From Triparma columacea (lineage: Eukaryota; Sar; Bolidophyceae; Parmales; Triparmaceae): a stretch of DNA of 33,417 nucleotides. Below, piece after piece: positions 22,530 to 31,465 of this stretch; within the stretch, counting starts at the first letter, position 1, and each line of letters opens with the position of its first letter. The notes under the pieces are model-generated. The model searched no databases. It saw nothing but the letters and a program-made list of their open reading frames with translations, and was not told where the DNA came from. The translations under genes and the position numbers were made by a program. The stretch covers positions 4,276 to 37,692 of the forward strand of contig BRYA01000265.1 of assembly GCA_030267965.1 (NCBI GenBank). The letters are read 5' to 3'.

Positions 22530-23635
22530 TTAGCTGCAATTGCCTTCCTCGTCAAAGAAGAGCGTGGGCTCTGTACAGCATTTAGTGCAAGGCACAACTT
22601 CCCTCGACGTGGCAGACTTGAAGCAGTAGGGACCCTCATCGGGGACGAATCCACACTGCGGGGGAGAGGCGGGGTGAGTCCAGGCGTTGCTGGGGGTCGG
22701 AGGCTTAGTTTTTCTACTCACCTTGCCCGTATTGGAGGTGGAGCACTGCGCGCACCGGGACCAGCGTTCTTTGAACTCCGACTTTCTCTCAAGCTCGCAG
22801 GGCGTGCAGGGCTCGGATAAGGAGCACCTGCTCTTCTTTCCGCTCTGGCAGTCCCTCTCCGCCATGTCCTCTAGGAACCGAGGGATGTCCTTCCCTTTGA
22901 AATCGCTCTTTGCCCCGGTGTCAGCGACACATGCCTCTGCGACAAGCGGTGAGAAAGTGTCGTTAGAGCCAACGAGTTGCGATCTTCCCTTCTCATTCCC
23001 CCCTCAACCTTACCTGTCGAAGTGACATTAAGTCCCAACACTTGGCTCACATTGTAGACCCCCCCCATGCCCGAACCAGAACCGAGGTAGACTTTACCGG
23101 TGGAGAGGGTGCATGTGGTGTTTTTATGGGCGAAGCAGGGGTTCACCATGTGGTCGGACACATCACCAAGGGCGACCTGTGGGAGGAAGGGGTTTAAAAT
23201 TTGGGAAATGGGGGTAGAAGGGCGGCGTTAGCGGTGAGTGAAGGGAGGAAGGAGGAGGAGAATATCGGCTTGTCGTGTGCGTATGTGGGAAACTAATGCA
23301 GGAAAAGGGCTGAAATTGCCACTCACCTTCCCCCCCTTGTCCGATCTCAAACAATCCCATCTATAAGCACTGGATAGAAAGTCCACCGGCAGCGTGAGTA
23401 CGGCAAACCACAGCTGATAGTACTGTACGCACAACATGGTGACCATGGTTACCGTTAGGAGGGACTTCCCATAAGCCTTTGTGCCCTCCCCAACAAAGTA
23501 ACGAAGGGAGACAGCAGAGGTGAAGAGGACAACGATGACCGCCATGAGAATCTTAGCCAGCTCGGAGGAGTCGGGGTAGAATACGTCGGAGGAGTCCCTC
23601 GAGAAGGAGACATCGTACGCGAAGGTGTGGTTCAT
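22530..23635 (-). CDS. Cysteine-rich two-helix membrane protein, unknown function
   Basis: complement(join(22530..22655, 22722..22936, 23014..23176, 23327..23635)) gives 270 residues; all phases match (0, 1 and 0). The ATG at 23635 is the first in frame. Two membrane helices lie at about residues 29-48 (ILMAVIVVLFTSAVSLRYFV) and 57-85. Beyond these the protein is soluble and disulfide-rich: about 13 cysteines fall in the last 112 residues, several as pairs such as CTPC, CAQC and CTKCC. This looks like an extracellular or lumenal ectodomain held by two helices. I do not recognise the family; a tetraspanin-like protein is not supported because only two helices are present. Its start is 105 bp from that of the phosphatase gene on the other strand. 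Confidence 0.75.
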
Positions 23636-23740
23636 GGTCTTCAAGACTTTGAACTGGAAAACCCAAATTCGACCAAACCAAAAAACTAAAAAATCCACTC
23701 TCCATTTTCTTAAGCCAAATTCTCAACTTTTAGGCGCTGG

Positions 23741-25634
23741 ATGGGCGCGTCAAAGTCAAAAGACGCACAAAACTTCACAGGTGTAGGTATAGGTGATGGT
23801 CTTACCAACGCCGTCGATACTGATGGTGTCAAATCTCAAGGGTTTGGGAAGGGTTTGCTGAAGGTTGGGGTTGAAGGTGTAAGGGTGGACGGGGGTGACG
23901 GTAAAATTGTCGGGGGCAAGGGCGGGGAAGAGGTTAGGGCTGGCGAGCTCGTTGATGGTGTGGGGGTAGTTGGGAGTGTTGAGGTTTGCGGGGTGGGGGC
24001 TGGGGATGTGCCTGGGGCGGTCGTGGTTGAGGGGGGGGGGTTCGCGCCGCCCACGGGCATCGAGAAGGGCCCGGAGGCCGCGAGTTTCGACGTAAAGCCT
24101 GCGGTCCCTGAGATGGCTGCAGTGACGTCTACTGAGGCACCTCAAACTCCTGCTCTTGCAACTTCGGTACCTACCCCCCCCCCATCCATCGCCGCCGGTA
24201 GCGCCGACCCCTCCAAAGCCCCCTTGCACGAGCTTCAGCTGAAGGCCGCAAAGCTCGAGGCCGCCAGCAAGGAGTGCACCCTGATAACTCCCTACCTCTA
24301 CATCTGCGGCGCCAAGGTAGCCTCAGACCTATCCTGCCTCCGGGAACACGGGATAACACACGTCCTAAACGCCTCCGGCATAAACCTCCCCAACTACCAC
24401 TCGGGCGCAGGGGGCCTCTCGTACCTCAAGCTGGACCTCTTGGACCACAGGAGCCAGGACATCAGCTGGTTCTTCCTCAAGGCCGTGGCTTTCATCCACC
24501 GGTGCAGGGGGGGGGGGGGGAGGTGCGTCGTCCACTGCACCCAGGGCGTGAGCAGGAGCTGCACGCTGGCCATCGCGTACTTGATGGTAGTGGAGGGGAT
24601 GACGTACGGGGAAGGTTTCAAGGTAGTGAAGGAGAGGAGGAAGGTGGCCAACCCGAACTGTGGATTCATCTGCAACCTGCTGGAACTAGAGAGGTAAGGG
24701 TGGGGGTGGGAGGGGGAAAGGGGGGTGTGTAAAGGGGGGGGTGTGAAGGGGGGCGTGTAAGGTGTTACGCGGAGGCGTTGAACCGAAGCTTTCAACCTCT
24801 AACCACCACCCCCCGTCCCCCCAAAACACCAGGTTCGCCCACCCCAACAGTTCGGATAGTGATTCCTCCGACCGTCTCTTCGCCATCCTCCCCCACTCAT
24901 CCACCGACCGCGGTACTTGGGTTCCCAAGATTGCCATGTTGGCTTCATCCAGGTCCCGTCTCGTCCCCTCTAAGCGGCTGCTCGACAGGAGGACGAGCTA
25001 CGTGATAGTTGGGAGGAAAGGGAACATTTGCATTTGGGACGGGGAGGGCAGCACTGCTTCGGCTAAGAGGGAGGCTAGGGTATTCGCCGGGCAGGTGAAC
25101 GAGTTCCTACTTGGGGGGGAGGGGAGGGAGGTTGAGATTTTCGAGGAGGAGGAGGGAGATGGGGTACACGAAGGCGTCCCGAGCTATATGGAGAGCTTTG
25201 AATGGATCGGGGAGGAAAATAGAGAAGCGGAGGAGGGGGCGGGGGCTGGGTCTTCGGCGGAGGAGGTGCAAGGGGGGGAAGATCAAGGCGTCTCTGTTGC
25301 AGAAGTGACAGGGGGAGTCAAGCTCAAGCTCTTCCAGTGCGTACAGAAGGGATCTGATTGGACTTGGGACCCCCTGAACGTGTACGACGACCAGGACCTT
25401 ATGGACGACTGCCTCTTCCTTCTGGTCATGTTCAAGCAGCAAACTGCATACGCGTGGGTGGGGGGGGAATTCGCGGAGGGAGAGGAGGTGGGGGGGGAGT
25501 GGCTTGGCAAGACCAAGTTCGGTGAGGGGTGGGAGGGGGCGAAGGAGGTTGTGGGAGACTATGGAGGGGTGAAAATTGTGAGGCAGGGGGAGGAGGAGGA
25601 GGAATTCTGGGAAGCTTTTGAGGATGGGTATTAA
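23741..25634 (+). CDS. MKP1-like dual-specificity phosphatase with gelsolin-like domain
   Basis: Exons join(23741..24693, 24833..25634) give 584 residues. The N-terminus MGASKSK is a good N-myristoylation signal. A Gly/Val/Pro-rich disordered region follows to about residue 165. The dual-specificity phosphatase domain covers about 175-318, with the P-loop HCTQGVSRS (catalytic Cys near residue 266) and a general-acid loop in the LDLLDHRSQDIS segment. After an acidic linker, residues about 480-535 (LKLFQCV...DLMDDCLFLLV...AYAWVGGEF) match a gelsolin repeat. A phosphatase plus gelsolin-like domain is the plan of plant MAP kinase phosphatase MKP1, so the likely substrates are MAP kinases. A run of 14 G residues lies in the coding sequence just before the P-loop. 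Confidence 0.85.
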
Positions 25635-25718
25635 GGGGTGGGAGGTGGAGAAGGAGGAAGGTGAAGGAGAGGGAGGTAATAATTTTGGTAGAGAGGTTTG
25701 GATGAGTAGGGAGACTTG

Positions 25719-26482
25719 TTATATTAGCTCGGCATTCATGTTATCGATTGCTTTCTGGAAGGTGGGGAGAGAGGAGCAGGGAGTTGGTAGCGCGATGCAG
25801 CAAGTCAGTATAGCGATTGAGGAAATGATCAGGGTATTGGGTTGAAATTGGTCCTTCCTCTCACCTTCATCATCTGAACTTCCTTGAAAGCCTCCTTGTA
25901 ATAGTCCTTTGTCGTGCCCTTGGCCGCGCTGAACTCCACGAACATGCTGCTGTACGCCTGCCCGTCCGCCCCCGTCAAGTTCCTGTCGAACTCATTCATG
26001 TTCTCTGTGAACTCCACAATGTCTTCACTCTCCTCTTGCAAGTACTTGAAGACTGACTTTATACCGTATAGGGGAGAGGAGGTGCCTACAGTACCAAGGT
26101 AACGACGGATATTGTCCCCTCCCCCTTCACAGATGGTGTCGTAGTTCTGGAGGAGGTAGTTGATGGATGTTCGAGCTTCCTGGAACCTCTTCCTTGCCTC
26201 TTCTGATGATTTAGGTTTGATTGAGATTGCCTTATTAGTGACTGATACATCATAAGCTGCTTTTGCTGGTGTCGGATTCGTTAAAAGTACGGGAATGAGT
26301 ATAGGCATGGTGGATAGAAATGCACGACGATGATTTGAAGGGCGATTTGAAGGATGATTTGAAGGTGGAAGATCGAGGTGGTGGGAGAAAAGAGATGTGA
26401 TTCTTTTTGGATGGTAGGTTATATAACTTGTTGATGTGTTGAGTATGATAAGTAAAAGGATTGCAATAATATGCGTCATCAT
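25719..26482 (-). CDS. Psb31/PsbQ-like photosystem II extrinsic lumen protein
   Basis: complement(join(25719..25754, 25865..26482)) gives 217 residues. The small last exon (KAIDNMNAELI-stop) follows a GTGAGA donor and a CTTCCAG acceptor in phase 0; reading through instead gives an unlikely Arg/Asn/Pro tail. The leader has two parts: a hydrophobic signal peptide, then a region with twin arginines (RRAFLSTMPILIPVLL) ending NPTPAKA/AYD, typical of Tat-type thylakoid transfer. The mature part is helical and contains GGGDNIRRYLGTVGT, EDIVEFTENMNEFD and MFVEFSAAK, which I recognise as similar to the diatom extrinsic protein Psb31, a PsbQ-like four-helix bundle that helps stabilise the oxygen-evolving complex. 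The family name rests on memory of conserved blocks, not on a search. Confidence 0.75.
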
Positions 26483-26578
26483 GAATAATTAGGGTTGATT
26501 TTGGATGCCCTAAAATTGCTTGTTTTTTTCCCGGAACTGAAAGTGTGCTGCAGACCAATACGGGGGAAGAGCGAGCTG

Positions 26579-27805
26579 ATGACGTTTGTCCCGGTGCCCA
26601 GTGAGAATATGTCGTCAGGTATTGACATGTTTGCGCCTAATACCACCACGACAATAGATGATTTCAAGGTGGAAGAATTTACATCGACGGAACAAGGTAT
26701 CCTTCCTGGGTTTCAAGGACACAACAAGGGTACAACGACAGTGGATGGTATCAGAGAAGCGGGAAAGGGGGAGGTGGTTGAAGATGGTAACGTGGTACAT
26801 CATGATCTGCTTGTTTGCCAACCATGTGATGGGGAGGTGGAAGTTGTTGCTGAAAGGAAGACTAACAGCAGAGGCGTTGGAGTAGTTGGGGTGAATGGAC
26901 AGGTGGCTGCGGGGTTGTATGAGTACGATGAGGAAGAGATAAATGAGAGGCCTTACCGCTGCACACAGAGAGGATGTAAATATAGGACGAAGCGAAGATG
27001 CAACATCAAGTCACACCTTGCTCATGCTCACGATATTGGCGTAACCTGGCTTCCATGCCCGCAAGAAGGGTGTGAATATAGGGCGAAGCAGAGAGGCAGG
27101 ATCAAGGACCACCTTGCTAATATTCACGATATTGGCGTAACCTGGCTTCCATGCCCACAAGAAGGGTGTGAATATAAGGCGAAGGAAAGAAACAGTATCA
27201 AGTCACACCTTGCTAATTTTCACAATGTTGGCGTAACATGGCATACATGCCCGCAAGAAGGGTGTGAATATAAGACAAAGCAGAGAGGCAGGATCAAGTT
27301 ACACCTTGCTAATATTCACGATATCGGCGTAACCTGGTATACATGCCCGCAAGATGGGTGTCAATATAAGGCGAAGAGGAGAACCCATATCAAGCAGCAT
27401 CTTGCAGATATTCACGATATTGGCATAACTTGGCATACATGCCCGCAAGAAGGGTGTGAACATAAGGCGAAGCAGAGAAGCAATATTAAGTTACACCTTG
27501 CTAATATTCACGGCATTGGCGTAACCTGGCATCCATGCCCGCAAGAGGGGTGTGAATATAAGGCGAAGCAGAGAAGCCACATCAAGCTCCACCTTGCTCG
27601 TGTTCACGATATTGGCGCAAACTGGCATAGATGCCCACAAGAAGGGTGTGAGTATAAGACGAAGGAGAGAGGCAATATCAAGAGCCACCTTGCTAATATT
27701 CACGATATCGGCGTAACATGGCATACATGCCCTCAAGAAGGGTGTGAATATAAGGCGAAGCAGAGAAGTGAGATCAGGAAACACATTTCTAGGCATCACG
27801 TATAA
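26579..27805 (+). CDS. Nine-finger C2H2 zinc-finger protein
   Basis: One exon of 408 residues. The first in-frame ATG is at 26579. Residues 1-125 are acidic and low complexity with no recognised domain. From 26960 nine fingers follow, each C-x4-C-x12-H-x4-H with an eight-residue linker of the type DIGVTWxx, spaced exactly 32 residues (96 bp). This is not the common TGEKP linker. The framework CPQEGCEYKAK...IK.HLANIH is nearly constant, while the positions that correspond to helix -1, 2, 3 and 6 vary. The protein is therefore expected to bind a long specific DNA site, possibly as a regulator or a chromatin factor. The gene starts 96 bp from the oppositely oriented Psb31-like gene. Confidence 0.92.
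   Translation: MTFVPVPSENMSSGIDMFAPNTTTTIDDFKVEEFTSTEQGILPGFQGHNKGTTTVDGIREAGKGEVVEDGNVVHHDLLVCQPCDGEVEVVAERKTNSRGVGVVGVNGQVAAGLYEYDEEEINERPYRCTQRGCKYRTKRRCNIKSHLAHAHDIGVTWLPCPQEGCEYRAKQRGRIKDHLANIHDIGVTWLPCPQEGCEYKAKERNSIKSHLANFHNVGVTWHTCPQEGCEYKTKQRGRIKLHLANIHDIGVTWYTCPQDGCQYKAKRRTHIKQHLADIHDIGITWHTCPQEGCEHKAKQRSNIKLHLANIHGIGVTWHPCPQEGCEYKAKQRSHIKLHLARVHDIGANWHRCPQEGCEYKTKERGNIKSHLANIHDIGVTWHTCPQEGCEYKAKQRSEIRKHISRHHV
26960..27799 (+). repeat. 96-bp coding minisatellite of zinc fingers, nine units
   Basis: Units begin at the first Cys codon at 26960, 27056, 27152, 27248, 27344, 27440, 27536, 27632 and 27728. Units 2 to 8 are nearly identical outside the base-contact codons, which suggests spread by unequal crossing-over or gene conversion. 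Confidence 0.93.
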
Positions 27806-28069
27806 GTTGATTCATCTTAAGCAGAGTTGAAGCATCTAAACCTTCTTTTATTGTTGCATAAATATAAAATATTTGATCTTGTTCGAGTTGAAGCAAACTC
27901 AAGTGAAATGAAGTATTCTAAAGCGACGTGCTAAAGGTTGTTAGGGTGAAATAGCAAAAGGAATGAATCCAAAATCTGAGCTCCGAATCCTTCAATCCCA
28001 TTTCCAATCCATTTCCAATCCATTTCCAGCCATCCATCTATTACTAACGCAAGAGAGAGAGAGAAAAAG

Positions 28070-29833
28070 ATGTCGAAACGTAGTTCATCATCGTTACATT
28101 CATCATCACATGGCACATCATCTTCCTCATCATGTGTGTCCACAAATAGCAACCCTTTCACAACAAAAAGATCACGACAAAAGAGAATAAAAGGTGTACC
28201 AACATCAATGCTACAAATACTTAATGATATAGCTGAAAGAAAAACAACTATAGGACTAAGAGCGGAGGAGGGAACAGACGACACAACTGAGCAAGGAAAT
28301 CTTAAACAAACAGAACAAGCTGTATTTTTAGACAAGGCCAAGGAAGTTAAACAAGTAAGTAGGGCAGTAAGTAGGGCCACTAGTCACTACGTCAGACAAG
28401 ATGATGAATGGCGAGGGGAGAGTAGAGTGATAGTAGAGGAAGGGGTCTGATTAGGTTACTTTGTCTTCCTCATCCTCTCCCTCCCTCTCCCTCCCCTCCT
28501 CCTCCCCTCCTTCAACAGGATCTCCCCGGTCTTTCCTCTTACCTATGCTCAATAATAACATCCCCCACCCACCCCTGGTCAACCCGTACCCGTTACACAA
28601 CCCTCCTCCACCTCCTCCTAACCCGTTCCTCCACCTGCCGTGCTCTCTTCAACGCTTCACACGTCGGTGAATTAACCCGTGCAGTTAGACAGGGTGTAGG
28701 CGTACGTGTGGATGACGGAAGGGTGGCGGGGATACTTGAGGATAAGGTTACGGGTATGCTGAGGGACCTGGACGGTACGCACGGGGATATGTACCCGAGG
28801 TTCAAGGTTGCGCTTAGGTTCCTAGAGGAGGGTAGAGGTGGTGGTCGTAACGTAGTAAGTGGTGGGAGGCCTGGGGTGGGGATGGCAAGGGTAAGGGAGG
28901 AAGAGGAAGTTAGAAGGAGGAGAGAGGTTGAGGAAGCGGTGGAGGGGGGGGAGAGGTGGGGGAGGGAATGTAGGGAGGGGATCAAGGAAATTGAGGAAGC
29001 GTTCGATATACTTGTACCGAGATGGGAGGGGGGAGGGAGAGGGGAGGAGGAGGAGGAGGTGAGAAGGGTTTGGGGAATACACGAATAAGCGAGGTGGAGG
29101 GCGGAGGACAATTCCCCGGCTTGCGTGGAACCCGACAAACGCAAGGTTTTCACCCAGCCAGTACAACTCACGCGCACGCTTCCTTGGTCGCTTTGATTCT
29201 CCGCGCTTCTCCTTTCACTCACAGAGCGACGAGGATGATGTGGATTGGGAGGACGGTGAGGAGGGGGGACGAGGGGAGGAGAGGAGAAGAGAGGAGACCC
29301 GGGACAACCTTCAAAGGGCCCGGGAACTCATCGCTAGCTTAGGGTCAGGTCACGAGGTCACACTGGATCTGAGTAGGGCTAGGGACACTATGGAGACCTC
29401 GGGGGGGACGGGGGGTTTGGGGCTCGGGTTCGGGGAGGAGGAGGAGGGGATCGGGGGTTCGGGGGTGGGAGGAGATGAAGGGGGGGTTGAGGACGCGCTT
29501 AGGGAGACGGTGACTGCGGGCCTGAAGGGACTCAGGAACAGCAGGTACCCAAAGGTTAAGGGTTGGGTGCTGGCGCTCTCAAGGACGCTAGAGGTGGAAG
29601 AGAGAAGAGACGGGGGGGGAGGGGGGGGGGTAGAAGAAATCAGGAGGGTCCTGGGGATCATGAGAGGGGTCAAGGCGGACATAGAAGCTGTACTGGGGAA
29701 GGCGGAGAGGTTCAACGCGCTAAACCCGAACTTCGAGGGGGAGGGAGGGGGAGGGGAAAAGGGGGGAGAGAGGGGAAGGGGAGGGAAGGAAGCGGCGAGA
29801 AGGTTGAAGATCAAGGTGGGGAGGAGGGTGTGA
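28070..29833 (+). CDS. UVSSA-like protein (transcription-coupled repair scaffold)
   Basis: Exons join(28070..28354, 28519..29058, 29225..29833) give 477 residues; all splices are phase 0. After a Ser-rich basic start, exon 2 opens with a VHS/ENTH-like helical region (YTTLLHLLLTRSSTCRALF...LTRAVRQ). A block reading MYPRFKVALRFLEEGR, a charged coiled coil, and EIEEAFDILVPRW follow. Exon 3 begins with an acidic patch SDEDDVDWEDG and continues helical. This order matches UVSSA: VHS-like domain, helical KFxxAxxFL-type segment, coiled coil ending in a CFxLLVP-like motif, then the acidic TFIIH-binding region. UVSSA recruits TFIIH to stalled RNA polymerase II. The C-terminal DUF2043 cysteine motif of animal UVSSA is not visible. 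The assignment is by pattern, and sequence identity is low. Confidence 0.6.
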
Positions 29834-29885
29834 AGGATGAATTTCTTATGTTACATCGCTACATTATTACAACACTTGTCTGCAT

Positions 29886-29984
29886 CCTTCATGCCTTCCT
29901 TCGTGCCTTCCTTCCTTCCTTCCTCTCTCCTTCGCTCCCCCCCTCTCCCCCCCAACCTCCTCCTCCTCCTCCTTCTCCTTCTTA
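29886..29984 (+). repeat. Pyrimidine microsatellites between convergent genes
   Basis: CCTT repeats (about 29896-29920) and CTC/CTT repeats (about 29956-29982) fill most of the 156-bp spacer between two convergent genes. There is no coding potential. Confidence 0.8.
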
Positions 29985-29989
29985 AATAT

Positions 29990-30922
29990 TTAACACCCTG
30001 GACAACACCCGCCTCCGAAACCGAATCCTCCTCGTGACATCATCCTTGCTATAACTTGGTCGTCTGATAACCCGGATGGTTGCCTCCTTCTTGTCATGAT
30101 ACGTCCTCCCATCCCCATCCCGGCGTACTGTTTCTCTCTTGCGATCCTCCTTTTGATGGCCTTTGCCTTTTCAGACAGTTCTGCATCTTGTTGTCTCTGT
30201 TGTCTCTCTGTCGCTGTAAGTGCCGAATTCCTTTGGTAGCTTACCATGCTCTTGGAGCTAGTGGTGGTGATATCGACATTAGCTGGCTTTGATGTGATTG
30301 ATGGTAGGGAATGTCTTGTTGTTGTTGATGTCGTTGTTGTCGTTGTTGTTGTTGCCGACGGCTTTGAGGCTCGTCTTTGGGCCGCCTTGAAGCTGAACAC
30401 CGATGATGTTGTGGTGCTTGTGGTCTCGTTTGTGGTTTTTTTTGTGATCTGCATCAACCCTGGGGTCGTTGGGAGGGGGTGTGTTCTATTTCCTCCATCC
30501 CCTCCCCCCACACCCCCACCTCTCGTCTTCCAATCAATCCGTTGACTCTTTGTCATCGTCTCTCTTTTCTCCTGGGCAACAGTGTCCCTCATCCTATTCA
30601 CCAGTCCCGTTGTTTTTTTCTGCTTCTCCTCGACTATCCCCCCCATTGGAGCTTCGGGCACCTTCCAACGAGTCTCTCCCGTTGTCTCATTCATGAAGAA
30701 GATGCCCCCCGTTTCTGTCTTGAGTTCCATCCACCCTTGCACCTCCCTCTTTTCTCTTACGAGGGTTGCAGGTAGGTCATATACCCCATCGTACCCGGGA
30801 AACTCCACACCGTACTTATTCCCACCTGGAGCCCTCGAAACTCTTCGAATGAGAGCTCTGTAGTAACCATCCTCGTGCCAGGCATCACAGAGGTTCCCAA
30901 CCCCGAGGGAGTCCGGCTGCAT
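29990..30922 (-). CDS. Tudor-like plus WW domain protein
   Basis: A single exon of 310 residues from the ATG at 30922. The frame stays open further upstream but without another ATG. Residues about 10-57 (LCDAWHEDGYYRALIRRV...YGVEFPGYDGVYDLPATLV) form a Tudor/agenet-like barrel, a reader of methylated residues. Residues about 62-92 (GWMELKTETGGIFFMNETTGETRWKVP) form a WW domain with both tryptophans and the final Pro, which binds proline-rich peptides. The rest is disordered: a polythreonine run, then a basic KAKAIKRRIAREK helix and a Gly/Cys-rich tail ending CCPGC. Tudor plus WW suggests an RNA-processing or chromatin adaptor. The polythreonine run comes from a TTG/GTC-type repeat on the plus strand near 30315-30355. 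Confidence 0.75.
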   Translation of the reverse strand: MQPDSLGVGNLCDAWHEDGYYRALIRRVSRAPGGNKYGVEFPGYDGVYDLPATLVREKREVQGWMELKTETGGIFFMNETTGETRWKVPEAPMGGIVEEKQKKTTGLVNRMRDTVAQEKRETMTKSQRIDWKTRGGGVGGGDGGNRTHPLPTTPGLMQITKKTTNETTSTTTSSVFSFKAAQRRASKPSATTTTTTTTSTTTRHSLPSITSKPANVDITTTSSKSMVSYQRNSALTATERQQRQQDAELSEKAKAIKRRIAREKQYAGMGMGGRIMTRRRQPSGLSDDQVIARMMSRGGFGFGGGCCPGC

Positions 30923-31465
30923 AAGGGGCGTTGTTGTTTGAAAGCGACGAAAGAGAGACCTGGGTTGACTGGACTGCGCCAGCGAGGTCCCAATTGCTGT
31001 GACCAATACCAACTTTCTAAATATCGACTGATTTATTTAACGAGAAGAAGTCTGGAAGAAAAGCCCAAGGATCCACACCCTGTGCTCATCAATCACCAAC
31101 CTCAAGCATCATACCAGGTGCGTATCTCGGACGCTCATGGTTTGGGTTAACCCTAACGGATTTATCCTCTCAGTCCCGAGTCTCCCGAGTTTCCCACTTC
31201 AAACACTCATTCTAACCCTCCGGAGTTAGTCCCAACTGTGCTCATCAATCAAATTATTGCTCAAGCATCAATATCAGGTACGTTCCGCCGCTCATTTCGG
31301 ACTCTCATTTTGGATTTATCCACTAGTCCCCGAGTCTCCCGAGTTTCCCACTTCAAACACTCATATCCAACCGCCCCTAACCCATATCCTTCCGCGATTT
31401 CTGATTCCCTGGTTTTCTCCCGGCTTTTACCAGCAGGCGAAGAAGCGGAGGTCTGAGGGTCAGTA
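30923..31465. other. Divergent intergenic region with a duplicated segment upstream of the LRR gene
   Basis: No ATG-initiated gene is supported here. The right two thirds is occupied by an imperfect tandem duplication (see the separate repeat) and by a probable 5' UTR intron whose acceptor would be the tandem CAGCAG at 31431-31436, 30 bases before the LRR start codon. Confidence 0.5.
31081..31363 (+). repeat. Imperfect tandem duplication, period about 155-160 bp
   Basis: TGTGCTCATCAATCA occurs at 31081 and 31237. A 29-base block beginning CGAGTCTCCCGAGTTTCCCA occurs at 31177 and 31331. Each copy has a donor-like site in the same relative place, CAG/GTGCGT at 31118 and CAG/GTACGT at 31278, so a 5' exon and its donor may have been duplicated. 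Confidence 0.8.

Noticed and set aside
25618..25845. Plus-strand open frame after the phosphatase gene
   Set aside because: It overlaps the in-phase final exon of the Psb31-like gene on the minus strand and lacks its own domain or splice support.
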